Origin: RGIG8748 sp045539515
GTDB lineage: Bacteria > Bacillota > Clostridia > UMGS1810
Length of the DNA stretch: 64,000 nucleotides
NCBI GenBank assembly: GCA_045539515.1
Contig: JAZQFN010000017.1
Span: forward strand, 19,355-83,354
Direction: 5' to 3'
A program made the position numbers and the translations under genes. The notes under the pieces were generated by a model that saw nothing but the letters and a program-made list of their open reading frames with translations, had not been told where the DNA came from and searched no databases. The first letter of the stretch is position 1. Each line of letters starts with the position of its first letter. Shown here piece after piece: positions 36,254 to 44,876 of this stretch.

Positions 36254-37021
36254 TTACTCTCCAAACATCCATTCCAGTACATACTGTATGTATTCATCCC
36301 AGAATTCCCAACAATGAGTACCTGCTGATTCCCTATATGTAAAGTCGAAATCAAGAGTTTCAAAATGCTCTTTAAGACGTATATTTGCATCGTACATAAA
36401 GTCCTCGGTACCCTCACCCATATACACACGGGGTTTTATGGGGAGCTTATTCGCATTGGAAGCAAGGCAAAACAAATCTTCGTCTTCGGGAACTTTGCCC
36501 TCAAGACCGAATATACATTCTCTTAACTGCGGTCTGTGAACTGTCATAAATTCTTCAACATCGGCAACAGAAGAAAGACCTGCACAGGCTGCAAACTTAT
36601 CGGGCTTTTTAAGACCTATCTTAAGAGCACCATAGCCGCCCATGGAAAGACCTGCCACAAAGTTATCCTCACGCTTGTCGGATATGGGCAAAAACTCTCT
36701 TACCACACGGAGCACCTCGTCGCTTATAAAGTCAAAGTAACGGTCGCCGTACTTCATATTGGTGTAGAAGCTTCTGTCACCGGAAGGCATTACTACTGCT
36801 ATGCCCTTTTCGGCGGCATAGCGCTCTATGGAGGTTCTGCGCGCCCATATGGTGCCGTCATCACTTAAACCGTGGAGCAAAAGCAGACATTTGTACTTTT
36901 CGCCCTCTGCCTTATTCTCTATGCCTATTTGTCCCTGAGTGCTTTTCTGGGGAATTATAACATCTATGTTTGTACATCTGCCAAGTACCTCGGAAGCAAA
37001 TTTAATGTTAATTAAAGCCAT
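36254..37021 (-). CDS. CE1-like esterase (FrmB/acetylxylan or feruloyl esterase type)
   Basis: 255 aa. Fold and motifs of esterase D family: LLLLHGLSDDGTIW, nucleophile Ser in VAGLSMGGYGALK (about 122-134), Asp in GEGTEDFMYDAN and His in AGTHCWEFWD. The family includes S-formylglutathione hydrolases, acetylxylan esterases and feruloyl esterases. The absence of a signal peptide and the company of glycan genes favour deacylation of imported oligosaccharides (inference). A TTGACT/TACAAT promoter precedes it. Confidence 0.87.
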   Translation of the reverse strand: MALINIKFASEVLGRCTNIDVIIPQKSTQGQIGIENKAEGEKYKCLLLLHGLSDDGTIWARRTSIERYAAEKGIAVVMPSGDRSFYTNMKYGDRYFDFISDEVLRVVREFLPISDKREDNFVAGLSMGGYGALKIGLKKPDKFAACAGLSSVADVEEFMTVHRPQLRECIFGLEGKVPEDEDLFCLASNANKLPIKPRVYMGEGTEDFMYDANIRLKEHFETLDFDFTYRESAGTHCWEFWDEYIQYVLEWMFGE

Positions 37022-37058
37022 GTTTGTTTTTCTCCTTTACTTCATTGATATTAAGTAT

Positions 37059-37087
37059 ATTGTATAAAATTTTGGCAAATAAGTCAA
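37059..37087 (-). promoter_or_regulatory. Promoter of the esterase-DUF3006-hydrolase unit
   Basis: Minus strand TTGACT (37087-37082), 17-bp spacer, TACAAT (37064-37059). Confidence 0.75.
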
Positions 37088-37113
37088 CAGATATGTTATA
37101 AACAAGCATAATA

Positions 37114-37144
37114 CAAAAGCAGCCACCCGTTACAGGTGACTGCC
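37114..37144 (-). terminator. Terminator after the DUF4965 gene
   Basis: GCAGTCACC...GGGTGGCTGC stem followed on the minus strand by TTTTG. Confidence 0.65.
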
Positions 37145-37155
37145 CTCATTTAAAG

Positions 37156-39093
37156 TTATATTAAATTAATATAAATACCGCCGATTACGGTTCTGTTTCT
37201 GAAGCATCTTAAGCTTGCTGTGGAGCTGTAGTACCAATCTGTAAAGGGAGCTCTGTCTTCAGTTTCGTTTAGCATATCCCAGATTCTTTCGGTGACGAGT
37301 TTAAGGTAGCTATCGTCACTTCCAAGCACAGTAGTCCAGATTTCCCAGTCGGCTTTGGTGTAGTCGGAACGGCTGTCAAGAGGAACGCCGTATTTATTCA
37401 TTTTATTGATATAGGTTTTAACCTCTGCCTCATAGACAGATTCATCCCAAAGACCGAGATTAAGGAGCTTATCCCATACCATATTATATTTAAGACTCCA
37501 TGTTCCGTCCTTATCGAAGGAAAGGCGTGTACCTTCCGAGCCTGCTGCATCTTTTACCCAATCGGAAGCCATCTTCTTTGCAATATCGGTATACTTGCTG
37601 TCGCCAAAGAGTCTGCCGTAGCAAGCAAGAGCAACTATAGCCTTGACACTTAAGTTGCAATTCTCTGCAAGGTGACCTGCAAAGTCATCGGTGCAAAGCT
37701 GATTGCCGGGGTTGTATCCGAACTCTACAAGATAGTCTGCCCACTTCTTAAGTATATCTGCATTATCCTTTGCAAAGGTATTATCACCTAAATAGTGAGC
37801 TGCAGCTGCCACGCAGATAAGCATATTGCCACATTCTTCCACAGGCATCTGCTTATCAAGTGCAGGGGTGGGTGCAGGGAGCTTACCAAACTCCTCAGCG
37901 CCATACTGCTGACCGTTTGCTATGGGGTATTGTCCTATATCGTGGGGAGCAAAATCGTATGTCCATCTGCTGTCCTCGGTAGCATATTTAATAATACCGC
38001 GAAGCATACCAAGCACAAGCTCAGGATTATATTTAAGGAACAAAGGTATTGAGGGATATGTAACATCCAATGTACCTATGCAACCGTTGGAATAACATTC
38101 CTTGGAAAGGAAAAGTATATTGCCTTCGGTATCCTCCACAAGCTTATGAGCGGCAATTGCCTGACGATAACCCAAGGAAATCATTTCCACATACTTTTCA
38201 CCGTATTTTTTACCTTCAGCCATAAGGCTTTGGTCAAACTTTTCGCAAAGTGCTTTTATTTCGCTATATTCATTTTTAGCAGTAATAAGCATTTCATCGA
38301 AGGAAGCAAAAAACTTTTTGTAGTATTCATCAAGTTGTGTGCCGAAATACTCTATGGGCTTTATTTCGTCGTAACCAAGAGTAATAACGCCGGAAAGCTC
38401 CTTCTTTTCAAGCCAGATATAAGCATTATCCTTCATGGGAACGTAGCTTCCGTTAATATCTCTTTCACGTGGGCGGTAATTCCATTCAACAGCTCCGTAG
38501 CTTATGTCATAAATCTTTGCATCCGGGTCTGCCACGTGGAGATAACCCCAGTCAATGCACATACGGTCGCCGGAACGGTTTAAAACTTTTTGTTCTTTGT
38601 TGCCGCAGTATACGGAGTTCTGTGTTTTGCCGAAAACAACCTCCTGAACACAGTTATCAACAACACATTCCGAAGATATGCCAAAAGTAAACATAACCTC
38701 GTGTTCTTTGCCGTCAGTTATTTCCACATTGTATTCAATATAAGAAGCGGTGCGGCTCATAATATCCAGTCTGTCAAGAAGAAGCGGTGTCATAAAGGAA
38801 AGCTCTGCCTTTACGATATCATTGGAAAATCTATACTTTGTAAAAAGCGGAGTTATATCCACACTGTCCTGATTTAAAACGTTTTCGCAATTTTTGATTT
38901 TATAAAGGGCATCGGCATTGTTGGTACCCATAAGTGCATAATAGCTGCCGTCTATTACAACTCCAGCCATCATTGGGAAGGTTCTGCCTGTCCAATGTCT
39001 TGTGCAGTCATCATTAAGCTTGTTCTCCATAGACCAGATGGAAAAGAAAGGGTCAACGGTAACAAGGGGTACTGCAGGTGCACGTAAGTTCAT
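37156..39093 (-). CDS. DUF5127/DUF4965/DUF1793 (glutaminase A-like) protein
   Basis: 645 aa. It begins LRAPAVPLVTVDPFFSIWS, the characteristic opening of the glutaminase A (GtaA) family. An N-terminal beta sandwich (1-250) precedes an (alpha/alpha)6 barrel (about 300-640) with LGYRQAIAAHK, NGCIGTLDVTYPS and FAPHDIGQYP. Fungal members were named glutaminases, but the bacterial homologues occur with glycan-degradation genes and look like glycoside hydrolases. There is no signal peptide. It has its own promoter with two direct repeats, divergent from the MntR-like gene. Confidence 0.82.
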   Translation of the reverse strand: MNLRAPAVPLVTVDPFFSIWSMENKLNDDCTRHWTGRTFPMMAGVVIDGSYYALMGTNNADALYKIKNCENVLNQDSVDITPLFTKYRFSNDIVKAELSFMTPLLLDRLDIMSRTASYIEYNVEITDGKEHEVMFTFGISSECVVDNCVQEVVFGKTQNSVYCGNKEQKVLNRSGDRMCIDWGYLHVADPDAKIYDISYGAVEWNYRPRERDINGSYVPMKDNAYIWLEKKELSGVITLGYDEIKPIEYFGTQLDEYYKKFFASFDEMLITAKNEYSEIKALCEKFDQSLMAEGKKYGEKYVEMISLGYRQAIAAHKLVEDTEGNILFLSKECYSNGCIGTLDVTYPSIPLFLKYNPELVLGMLRGIIKYATEDSRWTYDFAPHDIGQYPIANGQQYGAEEFGKLPAPTPALDKQMPVEECGNMLICVAAAAHYLGDNTFAKDNADILKKWADYLVEFGYNPGNQLCTDDFAGHLAENCNLSVKAIVALACYGRLFGDSKYTDIAKKMASDWVKDAAGSEGTRLSFDKDGTWSLKYNMVWDKLLNLGLWDESVYEAEVKTYINKMNKYGVPLDSRSDYTKADWEIWTTVLGSDDSYLKLVTERIWDMLNETEDRAPFTDWYYSSTASLRCFRNRTVIGGIYINLI

Positions 39094-39123
39094 AATATCA
39101 TTCCTTTCAATTATATTGATTAT

Positions 39124-39152
39124 ATTATATTATTGTTTTTTAAAGTTGTAAA
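39124..39152 (-). promoter_or_regulatory. Promoter of the DUF4965 gene
   Basis: Minus strand TTTACA (39152-39147), 17-bp spacer, TATAAT (39129-39124). Confidence 0.75.
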
Positions 39153-39157
39153 TAGAT

Positions 39158-39191
39158 AATATCAGCATAATAGTTAAGAATATCAGCATAA
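39158..39191. promoter_or_regulatory. Direct repeats between the divergent promoters
   Basis: AATATCAGCATAA occurs at 39158-39170 and again, identical over 13 bp, at 39179-39191: a 21-bp period (two helical turns). The first copy starts 5 bp upstream of the DUF4965 -35 box. This is the usual placement of binding sites for an AraC-type activator. Confidence 0.6.
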
Positions 39192-39200
39192 AATATCCCT

Positions 39201-39229
39201 TTGACATTTGTAATGCAATATGATAAAAT
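39201..39229 (+). promoter_or_regulatory. Promoter of the MntR-like gene
   Basis: TTGACA (39201-39206), 17-bp spacer, TAAAAT (39224-39229). Confidence 0.8.
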
Positions 39230-39261
39230 ATACTTATAACTACAGAAAGGCTGTAATTGCT

Positions 39262-39651
39262 ATGAAAATACAGGAATCAGCAGAAAACTATCTTGAAACC
39301 ATTCTTATACTAAATAAACAAAACGGCTTTGTAAGAAGCATAGATATAGCGCACGAGCTGAATTTTTCCAAAGCCAGCGTTTCGGTGGCTATGAAATCCT
39401 TAAGAGAATCGGGATACGTAGCTGTGGACGCCGACGGAGGCATAACTCTTACGGACAGCGGCCTTGAAATAGCCAATATGATGTATGAAAGGCATGAGCT
39501 TATAGCAGAAGTTCTTATTTCTCTGGGTGTAAGCAAGGAAACTGCTTACGATGACAGCTGTAAGATAGAACACGTAATAAGTACCGAAACTTTTGAAAAA
39601 ATCAAGGAATATATCGAAGGTCTCAGAGCAGACAGTTATGAAAAACAATAA
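39262..39651 (+). CDS. DtxR/MntR-family metal-dependent regulator
   Basis: 129 aa from the ATG at 39262 with AGAAAGG upstream; an in-frame extension to 39220 would include the -10 region. A winged helix-turn-helix (about 8-68, YLETILILNKQNGFVRSIDIA) is followed by the dimerisation/metal domain with MYERHELIAEVLISLGV and DSCKIEHVIS (His/Glu ligands at 103-104). The C-terminal SH3-like domain is lacking, as in MntR. It should repress transport genes when Mn(II) or Fe(II) is bound. A terminator separates it from brnQ. Confidence 0.92.
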   Translation: MKIQESAENYLETILILNKQNGFVRSIDIAHELNFSKASVSVAMKSLRESGYVAVDADGGITLTDSGLEIANMMYERHELIAEVLISLGVSKETAYDDSCKIEHVISTETFEKIKEYIEGLRADSYEKQ

Positions 39652-39668
39652 ATACGTTTGGTATAACC

Positions 39669-39696
39669 CCCGACAGTATAACACTGTCGGGTTTTG
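39669..39696 (+). terminator. Terminator after the MntR-like gene
   Basis: CCCGACAGT-ATAAC-ACTGTCGGG followed by TTTTG. Confidence 0.85.
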
Positions 39697-39756
39697 CATA
39701 CATTTAAGTCATTGGTGGAATCCTAGGTTTTATCTACGGAAAGGAATTTAAAATAA

Positions 39757-41025
39757 ATGAAAAAAACAATGTATAAAGATATATTAATTCTTGGTGCTGC
39801 TTTATTTGCAATGTTTTTTGGAGCGGGAAATATGATATTTCCGCCATATATGGGTCTGGAAGGCGGCAACGAATGGTTTGGCGGTTTTATGGGATATTTT
39901 ATAGCAGACATAGGTCTTGCCGTAATTGCAATAATAGCTCAAATACGCAAAGAAAGCTTTGACGACATGCTAAAGCCTCTGGGTAAGGTGATGTCTTTGG
40001 CTATGATGTGGAGCATTGTGCTGTGCCTTGGTCCCGTGATAACAGTACCTCGAACGGCTGCCACAACCTATGAACTTATGCCATATACCCAAGGAATAAA
40101 CAAATATCTCTTTTATGGTATTTTCTTTTTGATAGTCGCCATTTTATGCATAAACAAATCAAAGGTAGTGGATATTGTAGGTAAAATCCTCACTCCCCTG
40201 CTTTTCGGCGGACTTATACTTATAATAATACTCGGAATTATAAATCCCCTGGGTGAAATTGCTCCCAACCCCAAGACAGACACACTAATAGCATCGGGTA
40301 TTGAAGCCGGATACCAATCCATGGACGTACTGGCGGCAACTTTACTGGGTGTCCTTATAATAAATGGTGCACGTCAGAGGGGATACAAATCCCACAGGGA
40401 TATTACGAAAGTAACCGTAGGAGCAGGCATTATTGCTGCCGTGGGTTTGTTTATAATATATATGGGTCTTACTTATCTTGGAGCCACAGTATCTCAGATA
40501 TACGATATGCATACTTCAAAGAGCGTGCTTCTTACCAATATAGTAAAAGGTCTTATCCCCGGAAACTATGGTCATATATTCTTTGGAGTTATAGCCGCTC
40601 TGGCTTGTCTTTCCACAGCCATCGCACTGGTGAGTTCTTCCTGCGAATATATACAGCGGCTTATTAAAAGAAAACTTGGATATAAGTCACTTGTAATTCT
40701 GGTATGTGTTATCAGTACATTTACTGCAAGTCTGGGGGTAGAAAAACTTATTACATTTGCATCACCCGTACTAAATATCGTGTACCCGCCAGTGCTTACT
40801 ACGGTCATACTTTCCCTCTTTGGCGAAAGAATCGGCAGGTGCACCCTACGACTGGGTGTTATGATGTCATTCTTCTTCAGCATACTTCAGGTTGTATATG
40901 GGTATTCCCTTGAAATCCTGAGAATTATGCCATTCTTTGAGCTTGGATTCGGTTGGCTTATGCCTGCCGCTGTCTTTTCTGCTCTGGGATTTATACTGGA
41001 TAAAGTGAGTTCCAAACAAGCTTAA
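39757..41025 (+). CDS. brnQ: Branched-chain amino acid transporter (LIVCS family)
   Basis: 422 aa, twelve hydrophobic segments. The start LILGAALFAMFFGAGNMIFPP is the BrnQ signature, and GARQRGYKS after segment 6 also fits. These carriers import leucine, isoleucine and valine with Na+ or H+. The start has GGAAAGGAA about ten bases upstream. It stands alone between the MntR-like gene and metY, and a strong terminator follows. No T-box fits in the 60-bp leader. Confidence 0.95.
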   Translation: MKKTMYKDILILGAALFAMFFGAGNMIFPPYMGLEGGNEWFGGFMGYFIADIGLAVIAIIAQIRKESFDDMLKPLGKVMSLAMMWSIVLCLGPVITVPRTAATTYELMPYTQGINKYLFYGIFFLIVAILCINKSKVVDIVGKILTPLLFGGLILIIILGIINPLGEIAPNPKTDTLIASGIEAGYQSMDVLAATLLGVLIINGARQRGYKSHRDITKVTVGAGIIAAVGLFIIYMGLTYLGATVSQIYDMHTSKSVLLTNIVKGLIPGNYGHIFFGVIAALACLSTAIALVSSSCEYIQRLIKRKLGYKSLVILVCVISTFTASLGVEKLITFASPVLNIVYPPVLTTVILSLFGERIGRCTLRLGVMMSFFFSILQVVYGYSLEILRIMPFFELGFGWLMPAAVFSALGFILDKVSSKQA

Positions 41026-41055
41026 TAACATATGGGATATTATACCATAAAACGA

Positions 41056-41085
41056 CAAAAAGCCCGGACTTTTCCGGGCTTTTTC
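41056..41085 (+). terminator. Terminator after brnQ
   Basis: AAAAAGCCCGG-ACTTTT-CCGGGCTTTTT. Confidence 0.92.
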
Positions 41086-41107
41086 GTTCGTCTTATCAGT
41101 GTATTAT

Positions 41108-41142
41108 AAAGGGACGTAATTTAATTTACGTCCCCTTGTTTT
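41108..41142. terminator. Bidirectional hairpin between brnQ and metY
   Basis: GGGACGTAA-TTTAAT-TTACGTCCC. On the minus strand it ends the metY transcript with a weak TTTATA tract; on the plus strand CTTGTTTTTA follows as a backup for brnQ. Confidence 0.7.
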
Positions 41143-41156
41143 TATACATAATTCAA

Positions 41157-42425
41157 TTATAATTCTACTGCATCAAGCCCCATTTTGAGATCGGCTAATA
41201 TATCGTCAACATTTTCAAGGCCAACGGAGAATCTTACCATTCCAGCTTCGATACCTGCTGCTACCAGCTGTTCATCCGTAAGCTGACGGTGGGTTTCGCT
41301 GGCAGGATGAAGTACACAGGTACGGATGTCTGCTACGTGAACTTCATTGGAAGCAAGCTGCAAGGTATCCATAAACTTCATAGCCGCTTTTCTGCCGCCC
41401 TTGATAACAAAGGAAATAACACCGCTGGCACCCTTTAAGTACTTTTTGCCAAGCTCATAATCCACGTCGCTTTCCAAACCGGGATACTTAATGCTCTGAA
41501 CCTTTTCGTGGTTTTCCAAGAACTTGGCAACTTTAAGTGCATTTTCACAATATTGCTTCATTCTTACAGAAAGAGTTTCGAGTCCAAGGTTAAGAAGAAA
41601 TGCGGAGTGAGCTGCAGGATATACGCCAAAATCTCTCATAAGCTGCATTCTTGCTTTAATGATGTATGCAGCTTTGCCGTAGGTTTCTACATAAGATATA
41701 CCGTGATAGGATTCATCGGGCTCTACAAGCTCGGGGAACTTGCCGCAGGTCCAGTCGAAATTACCACTGTCTACTATAACACCGCCAACCTGTACTGCGT
41801 GACCGTCCATATACTTGGAGGTGGAATGGATAACAATGTCCGCACCGAATTCTATGGGTCTGCAAAGAGCAGGTGTTGCAAAGGTGTTGTCCACGATAAG
41901 AGGAACATTGTTTGCATGAGCAATTCTTGCAAATCTCTCTATATCGAAAACTGTAAGAGCAGGGTTTGCAATGGTTTCGCCAAACACAGCTTTGGTGTTG
42001 GGCTTAAATGCCTTCATTATCTCTTCGTCGGATGCGTTTTTGTCTATGAAAATAGTTTCAATTCCCAGTTTTTTAAATGTATAAGCAAAGAGATTAACAG
42101 TACCGCCGTAGATTTCACCTGTACTGATGATGCTGTCTCCTGCACGGGCAATATTGAGTATGGAAAGAAGTGTGGCAGCCTGACCGGATGTGGTACACAT
42201 AGCACCTACACCGCCCTCAAGAGCAGCTATCTTTTCCTCTACAGCCATAACTGTGGGATTGGCAAATCTTGAATATATAAGTGACTTGGTAGGTTCATCA
42301 AATACGGAAGCTACCTCCTCTGTAGAGTCGTAAACATATGTTGTGCTCTGTACTATAGGCACAACTCTGGGCTCTGTGTTTTTTGGTGTGTAACCCGAAT
42401 GCAAACATTTGGTTTCAAATTCCAT
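41157..42425 (-). CDS. O-acetylhomoserine sulfhydrylase / Cys-Met metabolism PLP enzyme
   Basis: 422 aa. MetY-type start (FETKCLHSGYTPKNTEPRVVPI), tyrosine and arginine of YSRFANPT, PLP-contacting VDNTFATP, and the Schiff-base Lys204 in HSTSKYMDGH. The extra loop around 215-245 (DSGNFDWTCGKFPEL) is the feature that separates O-acetylhomoserine aminocarboxypropyltransferases from cystathionine gamma-synthases. It makes homocysteine from O-acetylhomoserine and sulfide. GGAGG lies ahead of the start. No SAM riboswitch is visible in the 67-bp leader. Confidence 0.92.
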   Translation of the reverse strand: MEFETKCLHSGYTPKNTEPRVVPIVQSTTYVYDSTEEVASVFDEPTKSLIYSRFANPTVMAVEEKIAALEGGVGAMCTTSGQAATLLSILNIARAGDSIISTGEIYGGTVNLFAYTFKKLGIETIFIDKNASDEEIMKAFKPNTKAVFGETIANPALTVFDIERFARIAHANNVPLIVDNTFATPALCRPIEFGADIVIHSTSKYMDGHAVQVGGVIVDSGNFDWTCGKFPELVEPDESYHGISYVETYGKAAYIIKARMQLMRDFGVYPAAHSAFLLNLGLETLSVRMKQYCENALKVAKFLENHEKVQSIKYPGLESDVDYELGKKYLKGASGVISFVIKGGRKAAMKFMDTLQLASNEVHVADIRTCVLHPASETHRQLTDEQLVAAGIEAGMVRFSVGLENVDDILADLKMGLDAVEL

Positions 42426-42449
42426 TATACTTACCTCCTAAAAATCTTA

Positions 42450-42486
42450 TAAAAATGGTATGGGTCGATGATTGCATCGACCCACA
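42450..42486 (-). terminator. Terminator after the DivIVA-like gene
   Basis: GGGTCGATG-CAAT-CATCGACCC hairpin, followed on the minus strand by ATACCATTTTTATAAG. The run of T is imperfect. Confidence 0.6.
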
Positions 42487-42492
42487 GATAAA

Positions 42493-43143
42493 TTACGCTT
42501 TCTTAAAAAACATTTCAAATTTTTCTCTCACGCCGCTTTTCCTGTCATCGGAATAGATATCTTCTTTTTTTCCTTCGATGTCGGTTTCAATACCGGAAAG
42601 CTCTACTTCAATCTTTCTGAATGCAGCTTCAACTGCACTTTTAACCTCGGCAATATAGACCTTTGTCGTATCAAGACGTTTAACCTCAACTTTAACCTTG
42701 TCTTCAGCTTCGCCTATCATTTCCTTAGCGCGGGTATCAGCTTCGTTTATCATGGATGTGGCACACTTTTCAGCATTTATAATAGCTGTGCTTATAACAT
42801 CGCTGCGATCTCTGAGCTGCTGTGTTTCCTTCTCCAGTTCAAAGTATCTTTCGCTTAAGGTATTCTTTTCCGCTTCTGTTCTGGCAAGCTGTTCTTTAAT
42901 TGCTTTGATTTCTTCCTCAAGAGCACTTACCTTATGGGAAAGATCATCCTTATCATTCTTAAGCGACTTATTGGCATCTTCGAGTTCCTTAATCTGAGCT
43001 TCATATTTAACGGTTGCCTTTGCAGCCATTGCCTTTTCTGCGGCAAGCTCGGTTCCCTGAATAACATTGAGCTCACTTATGTACTTACGAACAGACTTTT
43101 TGCTATAACCGAAAAGACTGCCCTTTATCTCTGTTAATTCCAT
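42493..43143 (-). CDS. DivIVA-like coiled-coil protein
   Basis: 216 aa from the ATG at 43143 (GGAGA about ten bases upstream; an earlier ATG directly abuts that site). The N-terminus ELTEIKGSLFGYSKKSVRKYISEL resembles the DivIVA/GpsB lipid-binding start. Residues 25-130 are an almost continuous coiled coil rich in Glu/Lys, and 130-200 a second one. Family members bind curved membrane at poles or septa and organise wall growth. It is a single-gene unit with a consensus promoter. Confidence 0.78.
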   Translation of the reverse strand: MELTEIKGSLFGYSKKSVRKYISELNVIQGTELAAEKAMAAKATVKYEAQIKELEDANKSLKNDKDDLSHKVSALEEEIKAIKEQLARTEAEKNTLSERYFELEKETQQLRDRSDVISTAIINAEKCATSMINEADTRAKEMIGEAEDKVKVEVKRLDTTKVYIAEVKSAVEAAFRKIEVELSGIETDIEGKKEDIYSDDRKSGVREKFEMFFKKA

Positions 43144-43177
43144 AGTTATCATTCTCCAATATAATTTAATCAAGACA

Positions 43178-43206
43178 ATTATACATTCTTCTTTTCAACT
43201 TGTCAA
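43178..43206 (-). promoter_or_regulatory. Promoter of the DivIVA-like gene
   Basis: Minus strand TTGACA (43206-43201), 17-bp spacer, TATAAT (43183-43178). Full consensus. Confidence 0.92.
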
Positions 43207-43226
43207 GAAAAAACAATATACATCAT

Positions 43227-44114
43227 TTATTTTGCAATGCAGATGAATTTTTCCACCATACGGCAAGGTCTGTAGGATAATTTTGCCTTTCTTAGTCCCT
43301 CAAGGCCCATATCCTCTTCCCTGTTGATAAATTCGGTGTGACTGAGCTCATTTGAGGCAAATTCATTGTTGATTGCCACATATATACCATCGTAAGCCGT
43401 GTCTGCCTTCTCCACGTGAATGATAGCTCCACCGGGGATATGCTCTTCGCATACCGTGAAAGCTGCAAGGTTACCCTCTATTTCTATTAGACCGCCCTTT
43501 AAGCCAAGCTGATGGAATTTTTCAAATATAAGTTCAATACTTCGAATCTCACCGCTGTCGGATATTTCACCGCTGTAATCAAGATTACCCGAAATAAATT
43601 TTGCAAACCCGATACATCGGCTAAAGTCGTCCTCGGTAATGGGGCGGTATACATAGCCCTTGTATGTGTTTTTAAAGCGGTTGAGGTGATTCCTCTTTGC
43701 ATGAAGCTTTTTTCCGGAAAGACTAATGAGAGAGTCTGTAGAATAAACATAATCTTCAAAATCTCTGTTCTCGGTAACCGTTGCGCAAGGGAAAAACCTT
43801 TTAAAATCATCTGCTTCTTTGCGGGTGGCGTTGGTGATAACCAATGCCTCTCCGGTTTGGGCAAAATATTCTTTGAGTTTTGTAAGGCAGGACAACACGT
43901 CCCCTCTTCCGCATGGATAACTGCAAACTCTTTTTCCGTCGGGAACGGTATGGATAAATACCATCATACCGTCGCATATGCAATAACGGCTTTGGTAGTA
44001 GTCCTTCCATATATAAAGATTTACAAAACTCATTTCCGAGTTTTCTTTTTTGTTTATTATATAACTATCTATAAGTTCCTTGTCTTCAATTGTAATTTCT
44101 TTAAATTCGAACAA
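43227..44114 (-). CDS. DUF2156 (LPG synthase C-terminal-like) acyltransferase
   Basis: 295 aa. It matches the soluble GNAT-like tandem domain found at the C-terminus of MprF: SFVNLYIWKDYYQ near the start, SGKKLHAKRNHLNRFKN (about 131-147) and the C-terminal SHTEFINREEDMGLEGLRKAKLSYRP. MprF proteins transfer lysine from tRNA to phosphatidylglycerol, but this one lacks the membrane flippase half, so its acceptor is unknown. It is the last gene of the nusB-to-radC run. Confidence 0.88.
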   Translation of the reverse strand: MFEFKEITIEDKELIDSYIINKKENSEMSFVNLYIWKDYYQSRYCICDGMMVFIHTVPDGKRVCSYPCGRGDVLSCLTKLKEYFAQTGEALVITNATRKEADDFKRFFPCATVTENRDFEDYVYSTDSLISLSGKKLHAKRNHLNRFKNTYKGYVYRPITEDDFSRCIGFAKFISGNLDYSGEISDSGEIRSIELIFEKFHQLGLKGGLIEIEGNLAAFTVCEEHIPGGAIIHVEKADTAYDGIYVAINNEFASNELSHTEFINREEDMGLEGLRKAKLSYRPCRMVEKFICIAK

Positions 44115-44124
44115 TGCTTTCGCC

Positions 44125-44874
44125 TCATCTGCTTCTGGGTTTAGCCATAAACCCTCTTTGATCCATACTTACGTAATATCTTTCACCACATACAATATGG
44201 TCTATAACTTCAACATCTATACCTTCCAGTACATCTAAAATTCTTCCGGTAATGGCTATATCGCTGTCGGAAGGATGTGGAGAATCTCCCGGATGGTTGT
44301 GGGCGATAATAACATTTGTTGCCTTATTCTTCAGCACCAGGCGCAGGATTTTGCGTATATCCACGGTAGTGGCACTATGGTCGCCTTCACTTATAACATC
44401 CACACTCAGAATCTTTCTTTCCGTATTCGTACATATAAGTATAAATTTTTCTATGTTAAGACCTCTGAAATATTCCATACAATATTCGCCGGCCTTTTCA
44501 TCTGTATCCAGATATTCTCCCGGGGATATGGGTTTTGAGTGAACTCTGTTAACAAGCTGCCCTATAAGGGACAAAAGCATAGCTCCTCTTTCGCCTATAC
44601 CGTCAATTGCCATAAGCTCGTCCTCGGTAGCTGCAAAAACCTTTTCAAGACTTCCGAATTCTTTAAGCAATAAATGAGCTATCCCGTTGGTATCCTTACG
44701 GGAATAAACATAGAAAAGTAAAAACTCCAGTATGTGGTGATCTTCCATAGCAGAAATACCACCATCGTGAAACCGCTTCCGCATTCTTTCTCTGTGGTGT
44801 GTATGAAGATTAGAATTTTCATTAGTATTCTTTTTTAAATTAACATTATCTTTGGTATTCATATATACATCCAA
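44125..44874 (-). CDS. radC: RadC-family JAB-domain protein
   Basis: 249 aa. N-terminal helix-hairpin-helix region (about 30-105) and C-terminal JAMM metalloprotease-like domain with AHNHPGDSPHPSDSD (191-205), the zinc-binding HxHx(7)SxxD motif. Despite the name, a role in DNA repair is not established. It starts 2 bp behind tlyA and ends 10 bp before the DUF2156 gene. Confidence 0.93.
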   Translation of the reverse strand: MDVYMNTKDNVNLKKNTNENSNLHTHHRERMRKRFHDGGISAMEDHHILEFLLFYVYSRKDTNGIAHLLLKEFGSLEKVFAATEDELMAIDGIGERGAMLLSLIGQLVNRVHSKPISPGEYLDTDEKAGEYCMEYFRGLNIEKFILICTNTERKILSVDVISEGDHSATTVDIRKILRLVLKNKATNVIIAHNHPGDSPHPSDSDIAITGRILDVLEGIDVEVIDHIVCGERYYVSMDQRGFMAKPRSR

Positions 44875-44876
44875 CT

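Noticed and set aside
39697..39756. T-box ahead of brnQ
   Set aside because: Only 60 bp separate the upstream terminator from the start codon, far too short for a T-box.
41508..42272. Plus-strand frame of 254 codons over the MetY-type gene
   Set aside because: Shadow of a gene with all PLP-enzyme motifs; Cys/Tyr/Lys-rich translation without domain features.
42426..42492. SAM riboswitch ahead of the MetY-type gene
   Set aside because: The leader is 67 bp and contains only the neighbouring gene's terminator hairpin; none of the SAM-I core is present.
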